Shown: piece after piece, positions 1 through 7,685 of the stretch | Layout of the letters: every line of letters begins with the position of its first letter | Position numbering within the stretch: the stretch's first letter is position 1 | Assembly: GCF_003287405.1 (NCBI RefSeq) | Contig: NZ_PRLD01000007.1 | Coordinates: forward strand, 62,001-126,000 | DNA length: 64,000 bases | DNA from: Faecalibacterium prausnitzii | Lineage (GTDB): Bacteria > Bacillota > Clostridia > Oscillospirales > Ruminococcaceae | Direction: 5' to 3' | Program-made: the position numbers and the translations under genes | Notes under the pieces: generated by a model | Told to the model about the DNA's origin: nothing | Database searches by the model: none | Seen by the model: only the letters and a program-made list of their open reading frames with translations

Positions 1-5
1 CACCT

Positions 6-33
6 CGCTTTTGCTTTACAGTATGCAAAAGCG
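6..33 (-). terminator. Candidate hairpin downstream of the uracil-DNA glycosylase gene
   Basis: A perfect 9-bp inverted repeat (arms 6-14 and 25-33, 10-nt loop) lies just past the stop of the minus-strand glycosylase gene. No clear T-run follows on the minus strand, so intrinsic termination is only a guess from position. Confidence 0.3.
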
Positions 34-52
34 GCGCGGTTGGTTCCTGACC

Positions 53-625
53 TTACCTATTATAGGTATGCTCGCACACGGCGGCAATGGTGTCCCGCAG
101 CACGGTAAAGTCCGCAAAGGCTTCGGGCTTGTTCTGGGGCTGGCGCAGCAGGGCGGCGGGGTGGAAGGTGCCCATGAACAAAATGCCGCCTTTATTGATG
201 ATCTGCCCGTGCTCCCGGGTGACGGAAAAATCCTGCCGGATCATCCGCTGGGCGGCAACGCGCCCAAGGCAGACCACGATCTTAGGCTGGATCAGCCGGA
301 ACTGCTCCCGCAGCCACGGCATACAGGCTTCGCTCTCGGCGGGCAGCGGGTCGCGGTTCTGGGGCGGGCGGCACTTGACGATGTTGGCGATATAGCAGTT
401 CTTTTTGCGGTCAAGGTCGATGGCAAACAGGTATTTGTCCAGCAGCTGCCCGCTGCGCCCCACAAAAGGCAGACCCTGCTCGTCCTCGCTCTGGCCGGGG
501 CCCTCGCCCACAAACAGCACCTCGGCGTCTGGCACGCCCTGCCCGAACACCACGTTCGTCCGGGTGGCGCACAGCTCGCACCGGGTGCAGGCAAGGCATT
601 CGGCCTTTAAAGTATCCATATCCAT
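53..625 (-). CDS. Type 4/5-like uracil-DNA glycosylase (Fe-S family)
   Basis: DNA repair enzyme that removes uracil from DNA, leaving an abasic site. The 190-residue protein begins with the paired cysteines typical of the Fe-S cluster of family 4 enzymes (CxxCxLC near residues 11-17). It then has the uracil-pocket signature GEGPGQSEDEQGLPFVGRSG and, near the C-terminus, the active-site motif HPAALLR. I chose the ATG at 625 rather than 634 because an AAAGGAG ribosome site touches the upstream ATG but sits 9 nt from this one. The gene stands alone and diverges from the DUF4160 gene. Length and motifs fit the family; the exact subclass is not certain. Confidence 0.9.
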   Translation of the reverse strand: MDMDTLKAECLACTRCELCATRTNVVFGQGVPDAEVLFVGEGPGQSEDEQGLPFVGRSGQLLDKYLFAIDLDRKKNCYIANIVKCRPPQNRDPLPAESEACMPWLREQFRLIQPKIVVCLGRVAAQRMIRQDFSVTREHGQIINKGGILFMGTFHPAALLRQPQNKPEAFADFTVLRDTIAAVCEHTYNR

Positions 626-741
626 GGAGAACATCTCCTTTAAAATCAGATCAACGATTTATTTGCAAATTATAATATTGTAAACTATAACACAGATTCA
701 AGAGTACGGCAAACGCACAAAAAGAGATCATCACAGTTTCT

Positions 742-769
742 TGAAAAAAACACCTGCGTATGATAAAAT
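742..769 (+). promoter_or_regulatory. Sigma-A-type promoter of the DUF4160/DUF2442 pair
   Basis: TTGAAA (742-747), 16-bp spacer, TAAAAT (764-769). It overlaps the upstream in-frame ATG at 741, which argues for the start at 795. Confidence 0.55.
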
Positions 770-794
770 GAACTTGAAGAAGGGAGTGGGTAAA

Positions 795-1061
795 ATGCCG
801 GTATTAAGCATATTTTATGGCATCATCGTCAGAATGTACCGGGAACAGGGCGGAAAACACAATATGCCGCATATCCATGCGGAGTATTCCGGGGAAGAGA
901 TCGTGATGGCACTGGACGGGACGATTTTGGAAGGCGGCTTTCCCAAAAACAAGCTGAAGCTGCTGGAAGCGTGGGTAGTAATACACCGCGATGATCTGGA
1001 AGCGAACTGGAAGCTGTTGAGCAACGGCGAGCAGTTCTTCCGCATTGACCCTTTGAAATAA
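795..1061 (+). CDS. DUF4160 domain protein
   Basis: An 88-residue small protein that matches DUF4160 in its features: an N-terminal hydrophobic strand, the conserved NMPHIHAEY block around residues 23-31, and an EAWVVIHRDDLEANW block near the middle. The start at 795 has a GGGAG ribosome site at 7 nt, whereas the longer in-frame start falls inside the promoter. It is followed after 11 nt by a DUF2442 gene, a very common pairing in bacteria. The pair has been discussed as toxin-antitoxin-like, but nothing in the sequence proves this; the molecular function is unknown. Confidence 0.8.
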   Translation: MPVLSIFYGIIVRMYREQGGKHNMPHIHAEYSGEEIVMALDGTILEGGFPKNKLKLLEAWVVIHRDDLEANWKLLSNGEQFFRIDPLK

Positions 1062-1072
1062 GGAGTGATCTT

Positions 1073-1330
1073 ATGTTGCAGCCGAAATTGACTAAGGTGG
1101 AGACCATAAGCCCCTTGAAGCTTCGCCTGTTCTACGAAACGGGAGAGGTAAAGCTCTTTGACGTTGCACCCTATGCAACGGGGCCGTGGTACGGACAGCT
1201 GAAGGACGAAAGCTATTTCAACGCGGTGCAGCTGCTGCCCGGCGGCGTGGGCATCGAATGGCCGGAGGGACAGGACGTTGCGCCCCACGAACTGTATGAG
1301 AACAGCGTCCCCGTAAAGAAAACTGCATGA
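1073..1330 (+). CDS. DUF2442 domain protein
   Basis: An 85-residue protein with the DUF2442 layout: a strand with P-L-K-L-R-L-F followed by G-E-V-K-L-F-D, then GPWYGQL and YFNAVQL, and a terminal G-I-EWPEGQD-APHELYE block. It sits 11 nt downstream of the DUF4160 gene with its own AAGGAG site, so the two are surely co-transcribed. Members of this family are often the second partner of DUF4160 or other small proteins. No catalytic residue is evident and the function is unknown; a regulatory or antitoxin-like role is only an inference from the gene pair. Confidence 0.8.
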   Translation: MLQPKLTKVETISPLKLRLFYETGEVKLFDVAPYATGPWYGQLKDESYFNAVQLLPGGVGIEWPEGQDVAPHELYENSVPVKKTA

Positions 1331-1476
1331 TGGAGCATCTGCCCATAGAGCCTGTGGACTGCACGGGCTCTTTTATATTTGCGGGGAAAATATCCTTTAA
1401 AATCAGTATGATATTTTATTCACAAATAAAACAAGGCTTTCTCTCCTAAAATATAGCACAAAAACACAATTTTGTC

Positions 1477-1504
1477 TTGAACTTTTTGCTGTCTGTGCTA
1501 GAAT
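1477..1504 (+). promoter_or_regulatory. Promoter of pta
   Basis: TTGAAC (1477-1482), 16-bp spacer ending in an extended TGC, then TAGAAT (1499-1504). It lies 75 bp before the start codon. Confidence 0.6.
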
Positions 1505-1578
1505 AAAGAAGAAAGGCATCCTTGTGTCCAACAGGCAGAGGAAGCAAATTTTGGAAAGCATTTTCGGAGGTAATCACA

Positions 1579-2604
1579 ATGGCTGATATGTTTGCACCGC
1601 TGGTAGCACAGCTGAAGGCAAATCCCAAGACGATCGTGTTCACCGAGGGCAATGACCCCCGCATTCTGGAGGCCGCAAGCAAGCTGCTGGCCGAGGGCGT
1701 GCTGAAGGTCGTTATGGTGGGCAACGAGGCAGAGTGCAAGGCTGCTGCCGCCGCCGGTAACTTTGATATTTCCGCTGCCGAGATCATCGACCCGGAGAAC
1801 TACGCCGGTTTCGATGAGATGGTCAGCACCATGGTGGAGCTGCGCAAGGGTAAGCAGTCCGCTGAGGAGTGCACCGCACTGCTGAAGAAGTCCAACTACT
1901 TCGGCACCATGCTGGTGAAGATGGGCAAGGCTGACTGCCTGCTGGGCGGCGCTACCTACTCCACCGCTGACACCATCCGTCCCGCTCTGCAGCTGGTCAA
2001 GACCAAGAAGGGCGCACATCTGGTGAGCTCCTGCTTTATTCTGGACCGCGACTGTGGCGAAGAGGGTCTGAAGCGCATTGCCATGGGCGACTGCGCTGTC
2101 AACATTGATTACACCGATACCGTCGATAAGGCTACCGGCGAGGTCAAGATCTCTGCTGCTTCCAAGCTGGCAGAGGTGGCTGTGGAGACTGCCCGCACCG
2201 CAAAGCTGTTCGGCATCGACCCGAAGGTGGCTGTGCTGAGCTTCTCCACCAAGGGCTCCGGCAAGGGCGGCACCGTGGCACTGAGCCACGATGCTACCAT
2301 CAAGGCTCAGGAGATGGACCCCGAGCTGGCTGTGGACGGCGAGCTGCAGTTTGACGCAGCCGTTGCTCCCGAGGTGGCACAGGTCAAGTGCAAGGGCAGC
2401 AAGGTTGCCGGTCAGGCCAACACCTTCATCTTCCCCTGCATCGAGGCCGGCAACATCGGCTATAAGATCGCACAGCGTCTGGGCGGCTACGCTGCCTACG
2501 GCCCCATCCTGCAGGGTCTGAACGCACCCATCAACGACCTGTCCCGCGGCTGCAACGCAGACGAGGTCTACAAGATGAGCCTGATCACCGCTTGCCAGTC
2601 TTAA
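1579..2604 (+). CDS. pta: Phosphate acetyltransferase
   Basis: Catalyses acetyl-CoA + Pi to acetyl-phosphate + CoA in the cytoplasm, the step feeding acetate/ATP formation (or acetate assimilation run backwards). The 341-residue protein has the full single-domain PTA fold: the N-terminal IVFTEGNDPRILEAA stretch, GGATYSTADTIRPALQ around residues 125-140, SFSTKGSGKG near 220, and the C-terminal NTFIFPCIEAGNIGYKIAQRLGG motif. The start at 1579 has a GGAGG site 8-10 nt upstream; an upstream in-frame ATG lacks one. It is monocistronic, with its own promoter and a strong terminator. No acetate kinase gene is adjacent. Confidence 0.95.
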   Translation: MADMFAPLVAQLKANPKTIVFTEGNDPRILEAASKLLAEGVLKVVMVGNEAECKAAAAAGNFDISAAEIIDPENYAGFDEMVSTMVELRKGKQSAEECTALLKKSNYFGTMLVKMGKADCLLGGATYSTADTIRPALQLVKTKKGAHLVSSCFILDRDCGEEGLKRIAMGDCAVNIDYTDTVDKATGEVKISAASKLAEVAVETARTAKLFGIDPKVAVLSFSTKGSGKGGTVALSHDATIKAQEMDPELAVDGELQFDAAVAPEVAQVKCKGSKVAGQANTFIFPCIEAGNIGYKIAQRLGGYAAYGPILQGLNAPINDLSRGCNADEVYKMSLITACQS

Positions 2605-2620
2605 ACAATTTTAGCACAAA

Positions 2621-2650
2621 CGAGGAGAAGCCTTCGGGCTTCTCCTTTTT
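2621..2650 (+). terminator. Intrinsic terminator of pta
   Basis: GAGGAGAAGCC-TTC-GGGCTTCTCC hairpin followed by a T-run, 17 bp after the stop codon. Confidence 0.85.
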
Positions 2651-2663
2651 GTTTTGCCCCCTC

Positions 2664-2692
2664 TTGCAATCCGGCGGGGTTTATGGTACAAT
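2664..2692 (+). promoter_or_regulatory. Promoter of the SRP RNA (and possibly dnaX)
   Basis: TTGCAA (2664-2669), exact 17-bp spacer, TACAAT (2687-2692), a near-consensus sigma-A promoter just upstream of the RNA gene. Confidence 0.75.
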
Positions 2693-2717
2693 ATCTTAGC
2701 ATCCACAAGGATGTGTC

Positions 2718-2896
2718 GGACAGCGCCTGCTGCGTGGTTCGGCATACGGATGCGGGTCCTGTACGATGGGCTCGCTGTGAACCAGGTCAGGTGGGGAACC
2801 AAGCAGCCTTAAGCAGTGCGTTCGTGCGTTTCAGTAAGCCTGCATCCGTATGCCGAGTTACGCAAGGCGGGGACAAAACCCCGTCGAGCGCTGTCC
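2718..2896 (+). ncRNA. ffs: Signal recognition particle RNA, large Firmicutes type
   Basis: RNA scaffold of the signal recognition particle. The apical domain-IV signature is plain: ACCAGGTCAGG, a GGGGAAC tetraloop region and AAGCAGCC-TTAAGC (about 2780-2816). The two ends pair perfectly (GGACAGCGC at 2718-2726 with GCGCTGTCC at 2888-2896), and an inner long-range helix joins GGCATACGGATGC to GCATCCGTATGCC. The size of about 180 nt indicates the Bacillus/Clostridium type with an Alu-like domain. A T-rich stretch follows. Position directly upstream of dnaX is the classical Firmicutes arrangement. Ends are set by the closing helix and may be off by a few nucleotides. Confidence 0.92.
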
Positions 2897-2938
2897 TTTT
2901 ATTTTTGCCGCAAAGGCCGGGAAAGGGGAGACATCGCC

Positions 2939-4819
2939 GTGTATCGTGCACTTTACCGCAAATGGAGACCCCAGCGGTTTGAGGATGTGGTGGGTCAGCG
3001 CGCCATCGTGACTGCCCTGAAAAACCAGATCACCGCAGGGCGTGTAGGCCATGCGTATCTGTTTACCGGCGTGCGCGGCACCGGCAAGACCACCTGCGCC
3101 AAAATTTTTGCCAAGGCGGTCAACTGCCTGCATCCAGTAAATGGCGACCCCTGCGGGGAGTGCGAGATCTGCAAAGGCATCGACAACGGCAGCCTGCTGG
3201 ACGTGGTGGAGATGGACGCAGCCTCCAACAACGGCGTGGACGATATCCGCGACCTGCGGGACGAGACCGCCTATACCCCCAGCGCCTGCCAGTATAAGGT
3301 GTATATCATCGACGAGGTGCATATGCTGTCCACAGCGGCCTTCAATGCGCTGCTGAAAACGCTGGAAGAGCCCCCCGCACACGTTATCTTCATTCTGGCG
3401 ACCACCGAGATCCAGAAAGTGCCCGCCACCATCCTCTCCCGCTGCCAGCGGTACGATTTTACCCGCATCGGGCCGGAGGATATCGCACGGCGGGTGGAGT
3501 ATATCGCCGGGGAGGAAAAGCTGGAGCTGACCTCCGACGGCGCGGAGCTGATCGCTCGTCTGGCGGATGGTGCGCTGCGCGATGCGCTGTCCATTCTGGA
3601 CACCTGCGCCGGTGTCACGGCAAAGATCGATGCGGACGTGGTGCGCCGCATGGCGGGCGTGACCGACCGCAGCTACCTGTTCCACATCTCGGACGCCTTG
3701 GAAGCACAGGACGCCGCCGCCGCGCTGGCACAGCTGGCGCAGCTGCGGCAGCAGTCGGTGGACGTAAAACGTCTGACCGAGGAACTGATCGCCCACTACC
3801 GCGCCCTGATGCTGGCGGCGCTGCCCGGCGGGCAGGCGCTGCTGTCCGGTGTTTCGCCGGAGGAAGAAGCGCTGTACCTGCAAAAAGGCCCGGAGATGGG
3901 GCAGCGGGAAGCCATCCGCGCCATCCGCACCCTTGGCACGGCGCTGGAGCACATGACCCGCGGCAGCGACCAGCGCATTGAGCTGGAACTGGCACTGTTC
4001 AGCCTGTCCGAGCCGCCCCAGCAGCTGCAGGCGGCAGCGGTGCAGGCAGCCCCCGCCCGGGCGGCACAGCCGGAAGCGCCCCGCCCCTTTGCGGCAGCGG
4101 TGCAGCCCTTTGCCAGCGCCCCGGTGCAGCCTGCCCCCGCAGCAACTGCACCCCAGACCCCGGCAGCAGGAGCAGAACCTGCCCCTGCCGTGCAGCAGAC
4201 CTCTCCGCAGCCTGCCGCGCCGGAAGCCCCGTCCGCCCCTGCGGAGGAGCTGCCGCCGATGCCGGACGAACCGCCGGTACAGCAGAGCGATGCCGCCCTG
4301 CCGTGGGACGAGCCTGCCCCGCAGGCACCGCCGCCGGAGGAACCGGTCAGCCAGCCGGAACAGCCCGCCCCTGCAGAGCCCGCGCAGCCGGTTTCTGCGG
4401 CAGGGGAACCGCCTGCCCCGGTGCAGGAGCACCCCGCCGACCCGGTGCTGACCAAGCCCCGCAGCGTGGCGCAGCAGGGCACGAACCCCTTCCCGTACTG
4501 GGGACAGATCGTGCAGAAACTGGAAGGCATCGACCCCATGCTGTATATGTATCTGCGCAAGTCCAAGGCCTACTTTGACGGCACCCGCGTGCTGATCGAC
4601 GGCGGCAAGACCTTCCGGGATTTTATCCGGGTGAACAAGGACAGCCAGAAGCTGATCAAAAAGCTGATCGCCGAGGTATCCGGCGTGCCGGTGCCCATCG
4701 GCCCTTACGAGCCCAAAACGGCAGGAAAGACCTCCTCCAACGCGGAGCAGTCCCTTCTGGCGCTGGAAAAGCTGGGGTTAGAGGTCAGCATTGAGGATAC
4801 CGCCCGCAAAAAGCGATAA
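2939..4819 (+). CDS. dnaX: DNA polymerase III subunit gamma/tau
   Basis: Clamp-loader ATPase of the replicative polymerase. The 626-residue protein has Walker A GVRGTGKTT at residues 44-52, four zinc-binding cysteines just after (CLHPVNGDPCGECEICKG), the DEVHML box near 125 and the sensor-1 region ATTEIQKVP. Residues about 360-520 are a long Ala/Pro/Gln-rich linker, followed by a conserved C-terminal tau domain that ends KLGLEVSIEDT. The start is GTG at 2939 with GGGGAG 9 nt upstream; the longer ORF would begin inside the SRP RNA. No slippery frameshift signal of the E. coli type was seen. It heads the dnaX-ybaB-recR unit. Confidence 0.95.
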   Translation: MYRALYRKWRPQRFEDVVGQRAIVTALKNQITAGRVGHAYLFTGVRGTGKTTCAKIFAKAVNCLHPVNGDPCGECEICKGIDNGSLLDVVEMDAASNNGVDDIRDLRDETAYTPSACQYKVYIIDEVHMLSTAAFNALLKTLEEPPAHVIFILATTEIQKVPATILSRCQRYDFTRIGPEDIARRVEYIAGEEKLELTSDGAELIARLADGALRDALSILDTCAGVTAKIDADVVRRMAGVTDRSYLFHISDALEAQDAAAALAQLAQLRQQSVDVKRLTEELIAHYRALMLAALPGGQALLSGVSPEEEALYLQKGPEMGQREAIRAIRTLGTALEHMTRGSDQRIELELALFSLSEPPQQLQAAAVQAAPARAAQPEAPRPFAAAVQPFASAPVQPAPAATAPQTPAAGAEPAPAVQQTSPQPAAPEAPSAPAEELPPMPDEPPVQQSDAALPWDEPAPQAPPPEEPVSQPEQPAPAEPAQPVSAAGEPPAPVQEHPADPVLTKPRSVAQQGTNPFPYWGQIVQKLEGIDPMLYMYLRKSKAYFDGTRVLIDGGKTFRDFIRVNKDSQKLIKKLIAEVSGVPVPIGPYEPKTAGKTSSNAEQSLLALEKLGLEVSIEDTARKKR

Positions 4820-4849
4820 AAATTGTTTATAATAAAGGAGAATACCATT

Positions 4850-5188
4850 ATGAAAGCAAGAATGCCCGCAGGCTACGGCCGCCCCGATATGAACGCCCTG
4901 ATGCGTCAGGCTCAGAAGATGCAGGAGGACATGAAGAGCAAGCAGGCCGAGCTGGAAGCCGCCGAGTACACCGGCAGCGCCGCCGGTGAGATGGTGACCG
5001 TAAAGATGAACGGCAAGCACGAGGTGCTGTCCATTACCATCAAGCCCGAGGCCGTGGACCCGGACGACATCGAGATGCTGGAAGACATGGTGGCTGCTGC
5101 CATCAACGCCACCGTGAAGCAGGTGGATGAGACCGCAGAAGCCGAGATGGGCAAGCTGACCGGCGGCCTGAACATTCCGGGTCTCTGA
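4850..5188 (+). CDS. YbaB/EbfC-family nucleoid-associated protein
   Basis: A 112-residue DNA-binding protein of the YbaB/EbfC family, whose members bind DNA as dimers and usually lie between dnaX and recR, as here. It has the conserved QAQKMQEDM helix near residue 25, the AAEYTGSAAGGMVTV-type strand (here AAGEMVTVKMNGKHEV), and the KPEAVDPDDIEMLEDMVAAAINAT block. The start at 4850 has AAAGGAG 7 nt upstream, 30 nt after dnaX. The precise role, in nucleoid organisation or recombination support, is not settled for the family. Confidence 0.92.
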   Translation: MKARMPAGYGRPDMNALMRQAQKMQEDMKSKQAELEAAEYTGSAAGEMVTVKMNGKHEVLSITIKPEAVDPDDIEMLEDMVAAAINATVKQVDETAEAEMGKLTGGLNIPGL

Positions 5189-5207
5189 GCCGGGAAGGGG
5201 AGATACC

Positions 5208-5807
5208 ATGGACTACACTGCCGCACCGCTGGAAAAGCTGATCGAAGAGTTCGGCAAGTTTCAGGGCGTGGGCCGCAAGGGTGCTACCCGCATGGCCTAT
5301 CAGGTGCTGAGTATGTCGGATAAGGACGCTGCGGCGCTGGCCGATGCCATCCGCGGCGCGCACACCCGGCTGCACCGGTGCCGCATCTGCCAGAACTTTA
5401 CGGATGCCGAGTTGTGCCCGGTGTGCGCCAGCGCCAAGCGGGACACCTCGGTGATCTGCGTGGTGGAAAAGCCCCGGGATGTGCAGGCTTTTGAGCGCAC
5501 CCGGGAGTATAACGGTCTGTACCATGTGCTGCACGGTCTGCTGGACCCGCTGGCCGGTGTGGGCGCAGAGCAGCTGACCGTCAAGGAGCTGCTGGCGCGG
5601 CTGAAGGACGACACGGTGAAGGAGGTCATCATGGCAATGAACCCCACCGTGGAGGGCGAAGCCACCGCCATGTATCTGGCAAAGCTCATCAAGCCGCTGG
5701 GCATCCGGGTCACCCGGCTTGCCTCCGGTCTGCCGGTGGGTGCAAGCCTGGAATACGCCGACGAGACCACCCTGTACCGGGCGCTTTCCGGCCGGGGAGA
5801 GCTGTGA
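5208..5807 (+). CDS. recR: Recombination mediator protein RecR
   Basis: A 199-residue recombinational repair protein that with RecF/RecO helps load RecA on gapped DNA. The domains are in the family order: N-terminal helix-hairpin-helix (LPGVGRK-like FQGVGRKGATRMAY), the four-cysteine zinc finger CRICQNFTDAELCPVC near residues 58-73, and a Toprim domain (CVVEKPRDVQAFERT, then NPTVEGEATAMYLAKL and a terminal RLASGLPVGASLEYADE). It begins 19 nt after ybaB with a GGGGAG site, so it belongs to the same operon. Length is normal. Confidence 0.95.
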   Translation: MDYTAAPLEKLIEEFGKFQGVGRKGATRMAYQVLSMSDKDAAALADAIRGAHTRLHRCRICQNFTDAELCPVCASAKRDTSVICVVEKPRDVQAFERTREYNGLYHVLHGLLDPLAGVGAEQLTVKELLARLKDDTVKEVIMAMNPTVEGEATAMYLAKLIKPLGIRVTRLASGLPVGASLEYADETTLYRALSGRGEL

Positions 5808-5843
5808 GTTTGTAAAAATTTACAATTCTGTCAGAAACAGCCC

Positions 5844-5871
5844 TTGCATTACCCTGAAAAAATGGTATACT
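5844..5871 (+). promoter_or_regulatory. Promoter of smpB (probably smpB-ssrA)
   Basis: TTGCAT (5844-5849), 16-bp spacer, TATACT (5866-5871), 38 bp before the start of smpB. Confidence 0.65.
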
Positions 5872-5908
5872 GAAACAACGAACCGAACGGAGAAAGGAGG
5901 CGCGCAGC

Positions 5909-6391
5909 ATGGCACCCACAAAGGAGCGCCCGGCGACCAAGACCATCGCCACCAACCGCGAAGCGCGCCACGAGTATTTTGTTCTGGAAGCGCTGGAGAC
6001 CGGTGTGGAACTCAAAGGCACCGAGGTGAAAAGCCTGCGGGCCGGCGGGGTCAACCTGAAGGACAGCTGGGTGGATATTGAAAACGGCGAGCTGCTGGTA
6101 AAGGGGATGCACATCAGCCCCTACGACCACGGCAATCTGTTCAATCAGGACCCCATGCGCGTCCGGCGGCTTCTGGCACACAAAAGTGAGATCCGGCGTC
6201 TGCACCAGCAGTGCAAGCTGCAGGGCTATACGCTGGTACCGCTCTCGCTTTATTTCAAGCATGGCCGCGTAAAGATGGAAGTGGGCTTGTGCAAGGGCAA
6301 AAAGCTGTACGACAAGCGTGCCGATGCCGCCCAGCGCGATGCAAAGCGCTCCATTGACCGGGCTGTGAAGTCCAACGGCAAGTATTATTAA
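5909..6391 (+). CDS. smpB: SsrA-binding protein SmpB
   Basis: A 160-residue partner of tmRNA that delivers it to stalled ribosomes for trans-translation. Family motifs are present: ATNREARHEYFVLE at the N-terminus, GTEVKSLRAGGVNLKDSW near residues 37-53, the LLVKGMHISPY strand, and the basic C-terminal tail GKKLYDKRADAAQRDAKRSI, whose end enters the decoding centre. An AAAGGAGG site is at optimal spacing. The tmRNA gene follows 72 bp downstream, which is common in Firmicutes and fits joint expression. Confidence 0.95.
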   Translation: MAPTKERPATKTIATNREARHEYFVLEALETGVELKGTEVKSLRAGGVNLKDSWVDIENGELLVKGMHISPYDHGNLFNQDPMRVRRLLAHKSEIRRLHQQCKLQGYTLVPLSLYFKHGRVKMEVGLCKGKKLYDKRADAAQRDAKRSIDRAVKSNGKYY

Positions 6392-6463
6392 GCATTCCAA
6401 TTGCAGACTGCGGCTCACCGCAGAAAACCAAGCTTTCCGCACATCGCAAGATGTGCTTTATAA

Positions 6464-6814
6464 GGGGGCGTAAAGGTTTCGACGGGGGGAGCGAGGTCTG
6501 GGCAGCGGGTAGCAGTGGGGGAACTGCTCTATAACTCCTCCAAAAAAATTAACTGACAACAATAATTATCAGTTGCTCGCAGCCTGAGTGCTGCGCGTTC
6601 CGCCCACTCTTGTGTCGTGTGGGGCCGGGGCGTCCTTTAGACACAGCACCTGAACGGACCTAAGCTTTGCGGACCGGCAGGAACTCATGAAGCTACCAAA
6701 GCGCTAGCCTGACGATCGGCGTGGCGCGGCGGGAATGTTGTAGATCGCCTGCACCCGGAGACACCTACACTGAGCTCTTTTCGGACATGGGTTCGACTCC
6801 CATCGCCTCCACCA
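6464..6814 (+). ncRNA. ssrA: Transfer-messenger RNA
   Basis: One-piece tmRNA of about 351 nt. The 5' GGGGGCG pairs with the CGCCTCC that precedes the encoded ACCA 3' end, and the T-arm GGGTTCGACTCCC is clear at about 6788-6801. The tag reading frame ends with codons for T-D-N-N-N-Y-Q-L-L-A-A at 6552-6584, then TGA at 6585. The A-A end is the usual protease degron, though LLAA instead of the common ALAA is a small departure. The resume codon is not certain from the sequence alone. A strong terminator follows directly. Confidence 0.95.
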
Positions 6815-6821
6815 GTACAAA

Positions 6822-6857
6822 AGTCACCTGAAAACGTAAGTTTTCAGGTGGCTTTTG
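6822..6857 (+). terminator. Terminator of ssrA
   Basis: AGTCACCTGAAAAC / GTTTTCAGGTGGCT hairpin with a T-run directly after the tmRNA 3' end. It faces the convergent DUF1836 gene and may serve both strands. Confidence 0.85.
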
Positions 6858-6884
6858 CTATATCTGCTATTCCGTGCTTTTCTG

Positions 6885-7427
6885 TCACGCCAGATCTGGC
6901 AGGATATCCGACCACAGAGCCTGCTCCTGCCGCAAGGCATCAAAGCAGCAGTCCAGATACATTTTGTTGACCGCCGCAAAAATGGTGCTGCGCAGCAGCA
7001 GACGCTCGTCGTTGAGCACAGTCTCCGGCTGGGCGGCTTTGCTGCCGAACACCACGGAAAGACTGGCCTCCAGTTCCTCGCAGAAGATATCGTAGGCTGT
7101 CCCGGCGGAGCAGTGCTCCCGCTGCATTTTGAACAGGGTGTCGATATTTTCGATCGAGAGCACCGTTTTGGAGACTGCAATGTACATCAGGGATGCGATC
7201 TGATCCCGGGTGTATTTTTTGCGGATGGGGTGATCCACCACCCCTTTTTTGACGTAGTTGCTTACCATAGAGGGGGTCAGTTCCACCCCGCAGAAGCTGC
7301 GGAAGTAGCCGTTGACGAACTGCACCGTCTGGTCCAGATACAGCCCTACCGAGGGGAGATCGTTGTACCGGGGCAGGGCAAAGCCCGCAGCACACGCCGC
7401 AACGCGGAGTTTGGTTTCAGCTTTCAT
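6885..7427 (-). CDS. DUF1836 protein (YkrK-like, predicted DNA-binding)
   Basis: A 180-residue cytoplasmic protein of the DUF1836 family. It carries the family's helix-turn-helix-like middle region, ELTPSMVSNYVKKGVVDHPIRKKYTRDQIASLMYIAVSK (about residues 52-90; quoted in pieces: LTPSMVSNYVKKG and KKYTRDQIASL), resembling a winged MerR-like DNA-reading head. This is followed by a helical C-terminal region. It is convergent with ssrA and divergent from degV. Members are thought to be transcriptional regulators, but no target is known. Only the family assignment is well supported. Confidence 0.8.
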   Translation of the reverse strand: MKAETKLRVAACAAGFALPRYNDLPSVGLYLDQTVQFVNGYFRSFCGVELTPSMVSNYVKKGVVDHPIRKKYTRDQIASLMYIAVSKTVLSIENIDTLFKMQREHCSAGTAYDIFCEELEASLSVVFGSKAAQPETVLNDERLLLRSTIFAAVNKMYLDCCFDALRQEQALWSDILPDLA

Positions 7428-7601
7428 AGTATCTTGTTCCGTTCATGCTCCTGCACTTTTTGCAAGCAGGAACGTTGTTTTTGTGCAAAGGCAGGGCAAT
7501 TGCTTTCCGCAAAAGCACTTCTGCCTGTAAAATAGTATACCGCATTTTGAAAAATTGGTCAACGGGCAACGAAAACTTTGTAAAAGAATTTGAAAAAACA
7601 G

Positions 7602-7630
7602 TTGACAGGGTTTTGAAAAACTGCTATGAT
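7602..7630 (+). promoter_or_regulatory. Promoter of the degV gene
   Basis: TTGACA (7602-7607), 17-bp spacer, TATGAT (7625-7630). The upstream in-frame ATG at 7626 falls inside the -10 box, which supports the later start at 7686. Confidence 0.75.
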
Positions 7631-7685
7631 GGTCACAAACAAAGGAATGACCGCGGCATTGCGCCGCTTGAAAGTGGAGAAAAAT

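Noticed and set aside
11-610. Long open reading frame on the plus strand across the start of the window
   Set aside because: It is the antisense shadow of the uracil-DNA glycosylase gene, with no ribosome site and no recognisable protein features.
2858-4566. Long minus-strand reading frames opposite dnaX
   Set aside because: The GC-rich, Ala/Pro-biased dnaX sequence leaves antisense frames open; their products are low-complexity Arg/Gly-rich strings without ribosome sites.
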